Below, in pieces: positions 40,947-49,384 of a stretch of 64,000 bases of DNA (position 1 is its first letter; the number at the start of each line of letters is the position of its first letter). Where the stretch lies: contig NZ_CP107796.1 in the NCBI RefSeq assembly GCF_036345995.1, forward strand, positions 806,001-870,000, given 5' to 3'. Under the pieces are notes generated by a model. The model was not told the DNA's origin. It worked only from the letters and a program-made list of their open reading frames with translations, and searched no databases. The position numbers were made by a program, and so were the translations under genes. The stretch is from Streptomyces sp. NBC_00557. Lineage in GTDB: Bacteria; Actinomycetota; Actinomycetes; Streptomycetales; Streptomycetaceae.

Positions 40947-42725
40947 TCAGGCGTCTCCTGCGGCCTCGTGGCCGGTCGCTGTCACGCCGCGGTGGGCCCA
41001 CGCCTGATACGGCCTCGCGCTCTTGCGGGGCGCCTGTGTGCCGGCGATCGACAGGGAGCCCGGGGTCGCCGACGGTGCGTCGGGCAGCCAGCGCTGGTCG
41101 GCGGAGCCGTCGCGCACCTTGACGACGAGGTCGGCGCCCGCGGTGTCGGCGGACGTGGCCAGCGCGAGGGTCTTGTCCCAGCGGGGCAGCAACTCGCCCT
41201 GGGCCGTGGGGTCGTAGCGCACGTCGCCGGCCCGCCGAGAGCCGGCGCCGGCGCAGGTGCCGACGATCACCACGCCGGCGTCGGCGTGCGAGTCCAGGCA
41301 GAGCCCCGAGTCCGCCGCGCTGCGCAGGCGCCCGTCGGGCTCGTACGTCCACTGCTGGGTGGACGCGGTCGAGCAGACGGCGAGGACCGCCTCCGCCCCG
41401 GCCTTCGGGGTGCCCTTGATGTCCAGGCACAGGTCGGCGCCGGCGTTGCGCAGCCGGGTGGGGCGGCCGGCGGCGGGCAGCGCCGCGGTGCCGGGCGCGG
41501 TGGCGGTCGCGGGCGGGGACTGCCCGGCCGCGGTGCCGGGAGCGGCGCTGGTGGAGGCGACCGGACCGGTGCCGTCGCCGCCGTCCGGCCACACGCTGAT
41601 CACCAGGACGGTGGCCAGCAGTCCGGCCGAGGCCACGCCGACGCCGGTGAGCAGCGTCCTGGACGACCAGCCGGCACCGGTGAGCAGCGTCCTCGACGAC
41701 CAGCCGGCACCGGGCGGTCCGGGGTCGCCGCCGTGTCGCCGGCCGCGGGACAACGGGCCCCTCGGGCCGGGTTCGGCGCGCCGGCGGGTGCCGGGCAGGG
41801 CGGCGGCGCGGGCGAGCAGGCCGGGCTTGCCGCCACCGCGCCGGCGTCCGCCGGACCGCCGGGAGCCGCCGCGGCTGCGGGCGGCGCCGGGCCGGCGGCC
41901 GGGGCGTGAGTCGAGGTAGCGGCGGGCGCCCCAGCCGAGGACGGCCTCGGCGAGCAGCACACCGGGCGCGGCGTCGGCGTGGCCGAGTTGCTCGGCGGCG
42001 TGCCGGCAGTAGGCGCAGCCGGAGAGATGCTCCTGGACGTCGGGCAGCAGGGCGCCGCCGCGGCGGATCGGGACGTCCAGCAGGCGGTTGAAGTAGCGGC
42101 ATTCCTTGCCCGGCGCGAGTTCCCGGTGAGCGCGTACCAGGCCCTCCCGGAATTTCTCCCGCGCCTGTTCCAGGGCGGCCGCCGCGCTCTCGACGTCCAG
42201 GCCGAGGAGCGCGGCGGGAACGGTTATCGGCTCGGCCTCGACCTCGATGTGCCACAGCAGCGCCTGTTCCAGACGGGGAAGGGCGTGGAACGAGTGGTCG
42301 GAGAGCACGCGGTTTTCCGGTATCAGGGTCTTCGCCGCGCGCATGCCGCGGCCCCCGGCGGGTTTCCCGAGTCCGGGCAGTACGGCGGTGATCCGGTCGG
42401 TGCCGGACCAGTTGACGACCGTGTCCCGGACCGCGACGAGCAGCCGGGGCCGCAGCGCGTCGGCTCCCTCGCCGAGCGCGAGCCGCCCGAGGACCTGGTG
42501 GAAGGCGGTGGCGGTGACCATGTGCGCGAGCGGCCCGGTCAGGGCGAGGCAGACGACCGCGTAGTCGTGCGCGGGCTGCCAGTGCCGGGCCATCAGCAGG
42601 GCGGTGGACCGGGAGGCCTCCGCGTCGGAACCGGCCCGCAGCGGACCGGCGAGGGACTCGTCGGACTCCCCGGGGTCGCCGCCGGGCGGCGGATAGGGAG
42701 GACGAGGGGGGTGGGGGGTGGGCAC
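40947..42725 (-). CDS. Sigma-like/zinc-finger/ricin-lectin membrane protein, copy 1
   Basis: A 592-residue protein of unusual make-up. Residues about 30-110 look like sigma-factor region 2 (LLMARHWQPAHDYAVVCLAL, MVTATAFHQVLGRL), about 175-220 like region 4 with helix-turn-helix spacing (LPRLEQALLWHIEVEAEPIT, then AALLGLDVESAAAALEQARE), then an anti-sigma-type zinc motif HLSGCAYC, a basic stretch, one membrane helix near 390 and a C-terminal ricin-type beta-trefoil (LCLDIKGTPKAG, QQWTYEPDGRLRS). It is paralogous to 53381-55654. GTG 42723-42725 is preceded by AAAGGA; a TTG at 42821 is possible. The function is unknown. Confidence 0.82.
   Translation of the reverse strand: MPTPHPPRPPYPPPGGDPGESDESLAGPLRAGSDAEASRSTALLMARHWQPAHDYAVVCLALTGPLAHMVTATAFHQVLGRLALGEGADALRPRLLVAVRDTVVNWSGTDRITAVLPGLGKPAGGRGMRAAKTLIPENRVLSDHSFHALPRLEQALLWHIEVEAEPITVPAALLGLDVESAAAALEQAREKFREGLVRAHRELAPGKECRYFNRLLDVPIRRGGALLPDVQEHLSGCAYCRHAAEQLGHADAAPGVLLAEAVLGWGARRYLDSRPGRRPGAARSRGGSRRSGGRRRGGGKPGLLARAAALPGTRRRAEPGPRGPLSRGRRHGGDPGPPGAGWSSRTLLTGAGWSSRTLLTGVGVASAGLLATVLVISVWPDGGDGTGPVASTSAAPGTAAGQSPPATATAPGTAALPAAGRPTRLRNAGADLCLDIKGTPKAGAEAVLAVCSTASTQQWTYEPDGRLRSAADSGLCLDSHADAGVVIVGTCAGAGSRRAGDVRYDPTAQGELLPRWDKTLALATSADTAGADLVVKVRDGSADQRWLPDAPSATPGSLSIAGTQAPRKSARPYQAWAHRGVTATGHEAAGDA
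41644..41709. repeat. 33-base tandem duplication inside copy 1 of the lectin protein
   Basis: Two 33-base units (41644-41676 and 41677-41709) that differ at a single base encode GAGWSSRTLLT twice just before the membrane helix. Confidence 0.85.
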
Positions 42726-43200
42726 TGAGCGGATTCCTTTGGTGCGACGTGCGTTGATGCGTATCTCTGCGACGCGCGGGGAGGAAAATGGGCCGGCGCC
42801 CCTGCCGGTGACGTTCCGCAACTGCCGGAAGAATCCCGGACTTTACCCCCCGCACGGTCCTTTCAACCCTTGCACAACTTCCACACGAGCAACAAGGCGC
42901 ACGTCGGCCTCGCCGGTTTTGAAGGAACGTCAGAAAGCGGGCCGCCGCCCGCCGCTGTGCAGGGGCTTTCGGCGTTGTCATGCGCCCCGTGTGAAGCGCG
43001 CGCCCGCGGCGGCGGGCACACGCACGCTTCCGGGTGGTGCGGCCCGGTAGTGGACTGGGGCCCGGCCTCCTCGGAAAGGCCCCGCGCGCGGTGGAGGTCC
43101 CCGGCTCGAGCGAGGAACGAGAGCCGGGGCAGGCTCTCCGCGCGCACGCGGCTGCCGGCCCTGTTCCTCCCGCCCTCGGCCGGCGGCCCGCCCCGCCCTG
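42726..43200. other. 475-base region upstream of the lectin gene, no gene seen
   Basis: It contains the promoter of the minus-strand lectin gene. Around 42867-42880 the minus strand reads GTTGTGCAAGGGTTG, which resembles a motif upstream of the paralogue (CTGTGCAAAAGTGTGG near 55788-55803). The frames that cross it lack domains and good starts. Confidence 0.45.
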
Positions 43201-43241
43201 CTCCGGCCGGCGGCTCCGGCGGCTTCCCCCGCCGGCCGGAG
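43201..43241 (-). terminator. Hairpin after the Doc-like toxin gene
   Basis: CTCCGGCCGGCGG (43201-43213) pairs perfectly with CCGCCGGCCGGAG (43229-43241) across 15 bases, 25 bases past the toxin stop on the minus strand. Confidence 0.75.
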
Positions 43242-43266
43242 CGGGACGGGCGCCGCGCGCGCCGGC

Positions 43267-43644
43267 TCAGATCTGCCAGGAGCGCAGCCGGTCGGCGGCG
43301 CCGTACACGTCGGTCTTGCCGGACATCAGATCGCGGGTGAGGTCGACCAGAGCGCCGTACGGCGGGTCGATGCCGACGCCGCTGACGAACATGTAGGCCA
43401 CGGCGGTCGCGCAGGCGAAGCGGGCGTTGGCGGCGGGCAGCGGCTTGAGCACGGCGAGGGTGTGCAGCAGGGCGGCGGCCCGCCAGGCGGGGTCGGAGTC
43501 CACGCCCAGCCGCGGTGGATCCACGCGGTGCCGGGCGACGGCGGCGACCAGCGCGGAGAAGTCGTCGACCGCGGGCTGGTCGGGCAGGACCTCCTCGTGG
43601 CGCTGGAGCAGCCAGGGGACGTCGATGTGGATGACGGAGGGCAT
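43267..43644 (-). CDS. Fic/Doc-family toxin with altered active-site motif
   Basis: A 125-residue Doc-like protein starting MPSVIHIDVPWLLQRHEEVL. Doc toxins inactivate EF-Tu by phosphorylation through the motif HxFx(D/E)(A/G)N(K/G)R. Here the aligned stretch is KPLPAANAR: the Ala-Asn-x-Arg part is kept but the catalytic His is Lys. The toxin is therefore either weak or inactive, or this subfamily uses another residue. It follows the antitoxin gene by three bases, the usual order, and ends before a strong hairpin. Confidence 0.82.
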   Translation of the reverse strand: MPSVIHIDVPWLLQRHEEVLPDQPAVDDFSALVAAVARHRVDPPRLGVDSDPAWRAAALLHTLAVLKPLPAANARFACATAVAYMFVSGVGIDPPYGALVDLTRDLMSGKTDVYGAADRLRSWQI

Positions 43645-43647
43645 GCG

Positions 43648-43887
43648 TCAGGCGGCCTCGTCCTTCGCGGGGGGCTCGTCGTCGGGGAAGGCCGCGGCGA
43701 ACTCCTCGGCGTGGGCGGCGAAGAACTGGCGGAAGGCCGCGGCGCCCTCCTGCAGGGCCCGGTGCCGGGCTATGTCCGCGGCCGCGGCCTCGCGCACGAG
43801 GGCCTTCATCGACGTACCGCGCTCCTTGGCGATCTGCCGCAGGTCCTCGAGTTCCCGGTCGCTGAACTCCACGTTGAGAGCTGGCAT
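43648..43887 (-). CDS. Ribbon-helix-helix-like antitoxin of the Doc-type pair
   Basis: A 79-residue protein. ALNVEFSDRELEDLRQIAKE and GTSMKALVREAAAADIARH give the beta strand and two helices of a ribbon-helix-helix DNA-binding domain, and the acidic C-terminal tail (EEFAAAFPDDEPPAKDEAA) is the kind that wraps the toxin. It would bind the toxin and repress its own operon; an inverted repeat lies at 43906-43919. The stop is three bases before the toxin ATG. Confidence 0.82.
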   Translation of the reverse strand: MPALNVEFSDRELEDLRQIAKERGTSMKALVREAAAADIARHRALQEGAAAFRQFFAAHAEEFAAAFPDDEPPAKDEAA

Positions 43888-43905
43888 GCCCCTCACGGTA
43901 CCGCG

Positions 43906-43919
43906 CGGGTACTCACCCG
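43906..43919. promoter_or_regulatory. Inverted repeat CGGGT-ACTC-ACCCG before the antitoxin gene
   Basis: A perfect five-base inverted repeat with a four-base spacer, 19 bases upstream of the antitoxin ATG, in the position expected of an autoregulatory operator. Confidence 0.45.
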
Positions 43920-44163
43920 TAAATACCGCCAGGTCAGATGCCCTTTCAACCGGTACCTGCGGGCGCCGAGAGCCAGGTCCGATTCCCGCCGGTCGCCGGG
44001 CGCGCGACGCAGGAGACTCGGCGGTACGGCAGGGACCGGCGACGAGCATGGCGGCGGGCAGGGTGTCCGGGCGTCCGGAGTACCGCGCGTCCGCGTGCGG
44101 GTGGTCCACGGGCCCCGGATGCTCGGGCCGGAACACGGGCCGGGGTGCGGGCGGCGTCGCGCA

Positions 44164-44503
44164 CCGGTGGACGCTCGGCGTCGGGCACCACGGTGCCGTG
44201 CGCGTCGACGATCTCGGCGGTGACGAAGACGAGCGAACGGCCGTCGGCGGGGAGGGATGTACGGTCGGCGGTGAGGCGTACGGCGTGCGCGGGGCCGGCC
44301 GTACGCAGGACGTCGGCGGCGACGGCTTCCCGTCCCGCCGGGCCACCGCCTTCAGCTCCCCGGGCTCGAAGGGCGCCTTCCAGCGCCGGAGTCCGCGGAC
44401 GCCTCGGCGGCGTCGGCGGCCGGGGCGGCGGTGATGTTCGGCAGCGCTCCGGCCGCAGGGGGCGCGGTGGCGGCGGCGAGACCGATCGGCGCGTGACCGT
44501 CAT
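44164..44503 (-). pseudogene. Remnant of a secreted GH2/beta-galactosidase-like gene
   Basis: At 44503 a minus-strand ATG opens MTVTRRSV, a signal-like start; after a frame change AAATAPPAAGALP continues as a signal peptide. Soon after comes WKAPFEPGELKAVARRDGK, then with one base lost the frame shifts and VAADVLRTAGPAHAVRLTAD, TSLPADGRSLVFVTAEIVD and AHGTVVPDAE follow, the sequence of the DUF4982-type domain near the C-terminus of family 2 glycoside hydrolases. So both ends of a gene of roughly 2-3 kb survive, while the catalytic centre is deleted and at least two frameshifts exist. Beyond about 44164 the homology fades. Confidence 0.62.
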
Positions 44504-44812
44504 GGCGGCTCTCTCTCGCCAGGGCCCAGAAGTGCTCGTAACTGATCGTGAACCAACAGATTCTGACGGGCTGCCACACGCGGTCGTCAAGGGTCCGGAA
44601 CGCCGTGACCGCTCCGGCGGGCACATCGTCCGGATCTCCCCCTTGACCGTGTTCGACCGGCCGGTCAGGCGCACGCCGGCCGAGGCGCCCGGGAGCGCCG
44701 GAAGCGGGCCGGGCGGGCGCAGGACGAGGTTCGCAGCAGTCCCCGAAGCACTACGCTGGAACACGAGAGGTGCCACCTGTTCACTGTGAGTGTGCGCTTG
44801 GGAGCGGCGACG
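44504..44812 (+). other. 309-base region before the PAS/SpoIIE gene, no gene seen
   Basis: It separates the hydrolase remnant from the divergent signalling gene. No domain-bearing frame or clear promoter was found; GGGAG at about 44801 is the ribosome site of the gene at 44813. Confidence 0.4.
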
Positions 44813-47194
44813 ATGAGCCGGGGCTATCCGTTCGACGACGCGGCGACGGCCCGGGCTGTCATCGACGAGGACGGAACGCTGGTCGAGTGGAACGAAGGCG
44901 CCACACGCCTGCTCGGCCACCCGGCGGACACCGTGCTGGGCCGCCCCGCCGCCCGGCTCCTGGCCGGTGAGGACACCCCGGCCCCGCCCACCGGCCGGCG
45001 CTGGCAGGGCACGGTCGGACTGCGCCACCGCGACGGCCGTACGGTCCCGGTCTGGCTGCTCGCCCACCGCCGGCCGGCGCCCGACGGACAGGGCGGCAAC
45101 TGGCTCGTGGTCACCCCGCTCACCGGCGCGCGGCCGCCCGCGGACGACGATCCGCTCGCCGAGGCGGGCCTGATCCAGTCGCCGTGCGCGGTCGCCGTGT
45201 ACGACGCCGAGCTGCGGCTGCGCCGGATGAACGACGCGATGGCCGAGGTGGTCGGCCTGCCCGAGGAGCGCCTGCGCGGGCTGCGGCTCGCGGAGATCGG
45301 CGGCGAGCCGCAGAGCGACGAACTGGAGCAGGGCATGCTCCAGGTGCTGGCCACCGGCAGCCCGCTGGACATCCAGACCCGCATGCACACCGCCGGCGAC
45401 AACCGCGCGCATGCCTGGCTCGCCCGGATGACCCCGGTCCGGGACGCCCAGGGGCGGGTGCGCGGGGTGGCCGTGGCCGCGCACGACGTCACCGACAGCC
45501 TCCGGGCCCGGCAGCGGCTGCAGCTGGTGAACGAGGCGAGCGTGCGCGTCGGCAGCACGCTGGACGTGACCCGTACGGCGCAGGAGCTGGCGGAGGTGTG
45601 CGTGCCCGCCCTCGCCGACTTCGTCACCATCGACCTGCTGGACCCGCAGGACCACGGCGGCGAGCCCCCGGCCCGCCTCAGGGCGCCGGTCACCCTGCGC
45701 CGGGCCGCCCACCACTCGGTCCTGGACGGGGTGCCGGAGGCGGTGGTGAAGCCCGGGCAGACCGAGGAGTACCCGGCCGGCTCGCCCCAGGCCGACGCGC
45801 TGACCGCAGGGCACCCGATCCTCGCCTCGGTGGCCGCGGGCGACATGGAGCCCTGGCTCACCTGGAACGACGTACGGGCCGAGCAGGTGCGCCGGTTCGG
45901 CATCCACTCCTCGATGTCGGTTCCCATCCTGGCCCGCGGGCTCACCCTCGGAGTCGCGGTGCTCACCCGCCACCGCCGTCCCGACTCCTTCACCGTGGAC
46001 GACCGGATGCTCGCCGAGGAGATCACCACCCGGGCCGCCGTGTGCATCGACAACGCCCGCCGCTACTCCCGGGAACGGGAGACCGCGCTCGCCCTCCAGC
46101 GCAGCCTGCTGCCCCGCACACTCCCCCGCACGGTCGCCCTGGAGGCCTCCTCCCGCTATCTTCCGGCCGCGCGGGCCGGGGTGGGCGGCGACTGGTTCGA
46201 CGTGATCCCGCTGTCCGGGATGCGGGTCGCGATGGTCGTCGGGGACGTCGTCGGGCACGGCGTCGAGGCGTCGGCCACGATGGGCCGGCTGCGGACGGCC
46301 GTCCGCACCCTCGCCGACATCGACCTCGCCCCGGACGAACTGCTCACGCACCTGGACGACCTGGTGGTCCGCCTCTCGGAGGAGTCGGGCATGGACGCGG
46401 GCCCCGGCGAGGTCGGCGCGACCTGCCTGTACGCCGTCTACGACCCGGTGTCACGGCGCTGCACCGTGGCCCGCGCCGGGCATCCGCCGCCCGTGGTGCT
46501 GCGGCCGGGCGGCGCGCCCCAGGCGCTCGACGTGCCCGCCGGTCCCCCGCTGGGCCTCGGCGGACTGCCCTTCGAGTCCACCGAGGTGGAGCTGCCCGAG
46601 GGCACCGTCCTCGCGCTGTACACGGACGGGCTGGTGTGGGCCCGGGACCGGGACCCGGAGACCGGCCGGGAGATGCTGTACGACGCGCTCGGCACCGCGG
46701 CGGACTCCCTGGACCAGACCTGCGACCGCGTCCTGGGCGCCCTGCTGCCGGCGGGCGGCTCCGTGGACGACGTGGCACTGCTGCTCGCCCGCACCCAGGG
46801 GGTGCCCGCCGCGCAGGTGGCCACCTGGGACATCCCGGCCGACCCGGCGCTGGTCGCGCCGATCCGCAAGCAGGTCGTGCAGCAGCTGGACGGCTGGGGG
46901 CTGAGCGAGGCCGCGTTCACGGCGGAGCTGGTGGTCAGCGAACTGGTCACCAACGCCATCCGGTACGGCTCGCACCCCATCCGGCTGCGGCTGATCCACG
47001 ACGCGGCCACGCTGATCTGCGAGGTGTCCGACACCAGTCACACCGCCCCGCATCTGCGCCGCGCCAAGGTCTTCGACGAGGGCGGCCGCGGGCTGCTCCT
47101 GGTCGCCCAGCTCACCCAGCGCTGGGGCAGCCGGCACACCACCGAGGGCAAGACGATCTGGGCCGAGCTGCCGCTGTTCGAGGCGGAACGGTAG
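44813..47194 (+). CDS. SpoIIE-family phosphatase with two PAS, GAF and anti-sigma-type ATPase domains
   Basis: A 793-residue protein. In order: PAS (about 10-105, VIDEDGTLVEWNEGATRLLG), second PAS (about 120-240, VYDAELRLRRMNDAMAEVVG), GAF (about 245-420), PPM/SpoIIE phosphatase (about 430-650: VGGDWFDVIPL, VVGDVVGHGVEASATMGRLR, VDDVALLL) and HATPase_c (about 660-793: SELVTNAIRYGSHPI, GGRGLLLVAQLTQRWG). It senses a signal and probably both dephosphorylates an anti-sigma antagonist and acts as an anti-sigma kinase. ATG 44813 was chosen over GTG 44786 because GGGAG is eight bases before it. Confidence 0.9.
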   Translation: MSRGYPFDDAATARAVIDEDGTLVEWNEGATRLLGHPADTVLGRPAARLLAGEDTPAPPTGRRWQGTVGLRHRDGRTVPVWLLAHRRPAPDGQGGNWLVVTPLTGARPPADDDPLAEAGLIQSPCAVAVYDAELRLRRMNDAMAEVVGLPEERLRGLRLAEIGGEPQSDELEQGMLQVLATGSPLDIQTRMHTAGDNRAHAWLARMTPVRDAQGRVRGVAVAAHDVTDSLRARQRLQLVNEASVRVGSTLDVTRTAQELAEVCVPALADFVTIDLLDPQDHGGEPPARLRAPVTLRRAAHHSVLDGVPEAVVKPGQTEEYPAGSPQADALTAGHPILASVAAGDMEPWLTWNDVRAEQVRRFGIHSSMSVPILARGLTLGVAVLTRHRRPDSFTVDDRMLAEEITTRAAVCIDNARRYSRERETALALQRSLLPRTLPRTVALEASSRYLPAARAGVGGDWFDVIPLSGMRVAMVVGDVVGHGVEASATMGRLRTAVRTLADIDLAPDELLTHLDDLVVRLSEESGMDAGPGEVGATCLYAVYDPVSRRCTVARAGHPPPVVLRPGGAPQALDVPAGPPLGLGGLPFESTEVELPEGTVLALYTDGLVWARDRDPETGREMLYDALGTAADSLDQTCDRVLGALLPAGGSVDDVALLLARTQGVPAAQVATWDIPADPALVAPIRKQVVQQLDGWGLSEAAFTAELVVSELVTNAIRYGSHPIRLRLIHDAATLICEVSDTSHTAPHLRRAKVFDEGGRGLLLVAQLTQRWGSRHTTEGKTIWAELPLFEAER

Positions 47195-47243
47195 GGGCGG
47201 CGGCGCGGCTCCAGGAGGGCCGGGCCCGGCGGTCCCGGACCGC

Positions 47244-47792
47244 TCAGCCGCCCGTCAGCCAGGGGCGTACCTGCTTGCGGGCCTCGTGCAGGCGGGACTT
47301 CAGGGTGCCGAGGGGGATGCCGACGCGTTCGGCGACCTCGGCGTAGTCCAGCTGGCAGATGTCCCGGTAGACCAGCGGCGCGACCAGGTGCGGATGGGTG
47401 CGCTCCAGCCGGTCCAGCGCCTCCAGCAGGTCCACCCGGGAGCCCGCGATGACGCTGGTGGTGCGCGGGTCGACGGCGTACGAGGGCTCGATGGCGGCCG
47501 GCTGCTCGGCGGCCCGCCGCTTCAGCTCGCGGTACTTCTGCCGGCAGCAGTTGGCGACCACCGTGTACAGCCAGGTGCTGAAGCGGCTGCGTCCCTCGAA
47601 GCGGGCGATGTGCCGGGCCACCTGGAGCAGCACGTCCTGCGCGGCCTCCTCGGCGTCCTCGCGGCACGGCAGGAAGCGCCCGCAGCGGCGCACCACCTCG
47701 GGCCGGATGTCGGTGAGCAGCCGGTCCAGGGCCGCGCTGTCGCCGGCGGCGGCCCGCCGGGCGAGGTCTTCCGTCGGCGCCTGGTCCAGCAC
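47244..47792 (-). CDS. ECF-type RNA polymerase sigma factor
   Basis: A 182-residue sigma-70 family factor with region 2 (ALDRLLTDIRPEVVRRCGRF, EDAEEAAQDVLLQVARHIAR, FEGRSRFSTWLYTVVANCCR) and region 4 (LDYAEVAERVGIPLGTLKSR). GTG 47790-47792 with AAGGGGG is the start. It is divergent from the Ser/Thr kinase with only 45 bases between starts, so promoters must overlap. No separate anti-sigma gene adjoins. The kinase might control it, which is inference. Confidence 0.9.
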   Translation of the reverse strand: MLDQAPTEDLARRAAAGDSAALDRLLTDIRPEVVRRCGRFLPCREDAEEAAQDVLLQVARHIARFEGRSRFSTWLYTVVANCCRQKYRELKRRAAEQPAAIEPSYAVDPRTTSVIAGSRVDLLEALDRLERTHPHLVAPLVYRDICQLDYAEVAERVGIPLGTLKSRLHEARKQVRPWLTGG

Positions 47793-47837
47793 CCGGGTCC
47801 CCCTTCGAGTCGATCTCAGGCCAGGCATGATAGTCCC

Positions 47838-49229
47838 ATGCACTCCCCAGGGCGGATCGGCCGCTACCGCCTCGAACGGCCGCTGGGCACCGGCGCCTTC
47901 GCCACGGTGTGGCTCGCCCACGACGACGAGCTCCAGGCGCCGGTCGCGGTGAAGGTCCTCGCCGACAACTGGGCGCACCGGCTCGACATCCGGGACCGCT
48001 TCCTGTCCGAGGCCCGGCTGCTGCGCCGGGCCGGCTCCAGCCGCGTGGTACAGGTCTACGACATCGGTGAACTTCCCGACGGCAGGCCGTACTTCGTGAT
48101 GGAGTACGCGGCCGGCGGCACCCTCGCCGACCTGCTGGCCGGCGGCCCGCTGCCGGTGGGGCACGCGCTGGCGCTGACGGCGGAGGCCGCGCGGGCCGCC
48201 GCCGCGCTGCACGAGGCGGGGATCGTGCACCGGGACATCAAGCCGACCAACGTGCTGCTGCACACCGCCCCGGACGGCACCCGGCGCGTGCTGCTCGCCG
48301 ACCTGGGGCTCGCCAAGAGCCTCGCGCAGGCCTCGGTGCTCACCCTGGCCGCGGGCTCGGCGGGCTATCAGCCGCCGGAGCAGGCCGAGCCGGGCGAGGG
48401 CATCGACGAGCGGGCCGACGTCTACAGCCTGGGCGCGGTGGGCTACGAGCTGGTCACCGGGAGCGTGCCGGGACCGCCCGGCAGGGTCGTACCGCCGCGG
48501 CGGCTGCGGCCGGACCTCGGTGAGGCCGTGGAGCGGGCGCTGCTGCGGGCGCTGGAGCCGGACCGGGCGCGCCGCTGGCCGGGCGCGCAGGCGTTCGCGG
48601 ACGAGCTGGACCGGCTGGCCGCGGGGGCGCCGGCGCTCCGGCCCTCCCGGCGGCTGGACGGTGTGCGCGGCCGGCTGAACGCGCTGACGCTGTCGCTGGC
48701 CGCGGTCACCGCCGCGGTGGTGGCCGCGGCGGTGGTGACCGTCCTGATCCGCCCCGGCGGCGCCCCGGTCCGGGTGCGGGTGACGGACTCGACCGGGCGG
48801 GTGGCGGTCGAGGTGCCGGCGGGTTTCGGCCGCGAGGTGCGCGACTCGGGCTGGGACCCGGGGGCGCTGGGGCTCGCCAAGGGCCACGAACCGGGCCTGG
48901 TGGTCGCCGACGACCTGAGCCGGTGGCCCGATCTGGGCGCGGCGGTGGACGGCGTGTTCGTCGGCCTGAGTGAGCACGGCGACGTCACCGCGCGGGTGAA
49001 GGCCCTCACCCACACCGGCTGCCGCTACTCCGGCAGCCGTACCTTCTCCGACGCCGCATGGCACGGCATGGTGCGGGCCTGGAGCGGCTGCCCGGACGGC
49101 GGCTCGGTCACCGAGTCCGCGCTGGGCCCGGCGGACGGCGCCGCGCGGCCGCAGGTGTACGTGCAGGTGCGCCAGCGGGGCGACGGCGACGCGACCGAGG
49201 GCATACTCCGTTCGTTGAGCGTGTCCTGA
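47838..49229 (+). CDS. Membrane-anchored Ser/Thr protein kinase
   Basis: A 463-residue kinase. Kinase domain at about 8-260: GTGAFATVWLA (P-loop), VAVKVL (Lys), HRDIKPTNVLL (catalytic loop), LADLGLAKS with DLG in place of DFG, and ADVYSLGAVGYEL. One membrane helix at about 280-305 (LTLSLAAVTAAVVAAAVVTV) leads to an extracellular part with two Cys (THTGCRYSGS, AWSGCPDGG), a possible sensor. No PASTA repeats. ATG 47838 starts MHSPGRIGRYRLERPLG. Confidence 0.92.
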   Translation: MHSPGRIGRYRLERPLGTGAFATVWLAHDDELQAPVAVKVLADNWAHRLDIRDRFLSEARLLRRAGSSRVVQVYDIGELPDGRPYFVMEYAAGGTLADLLAGGPLPVGHALALTAEAARAAAALHEAGIVHRDIKPTNVLLHTAPDGTRRVLLADLGLAKSLAQASVLTLAAGSAGYQPPEQAEPGEGIDERADVYSLGAVGYELVTGSVPGPPGRVVPPRRLRPDLGEAVERALLRALEPDRARRWPGAQAFADELDRLAAGAPALRPSRRLDGVRGRLNALTLSLAAVTAAVVAAAVVTVLIRPGGAPVRVRVTDSTGRVAVEVPAGFGREVRDSGWDPGALGLAKGHEPGLVVADDLSRWPDLGAAVDGVFVGLSEHGDVTARVKALTHTGCRYSGSRTFSDAAWHGMVRAWSGCPDGGSVTESALGPADGAARPQVYVQVRQRGDGDATEGILRSLSVS

Positions 49230-49384
49230 CGGGCGGCTGCGGAGGGCCGCGGCGGGGAAGGGAATCCCTGTGTGTGCCGAACTTTTCCCGCGTCGCGCGC
49301 ATCGGAGGTGTGTGGACGGCGCACTCGGCGCCATGAGGCACGCGGTCCGTCGCGTGCCGTGACCATCCAGGAGTGTTGAGCGAC

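Noticed and set aside
40260..41909. A 549-codon plus-strand frame spanning the repeats and the lectin gene
   Set aside because: It merges repeat translation with the antisense of a lectin-domain gene; codon pattern and residues are not protein-like.
42870..43340. A 156-codon plus-strand frame starting MHNFHTSNKAHVG
   Set aside because: The early residues look natural but the frame soon becomes Arg/Ala/Pro-rich, crosses a terminator hairpin and overlaps the toxin gene.
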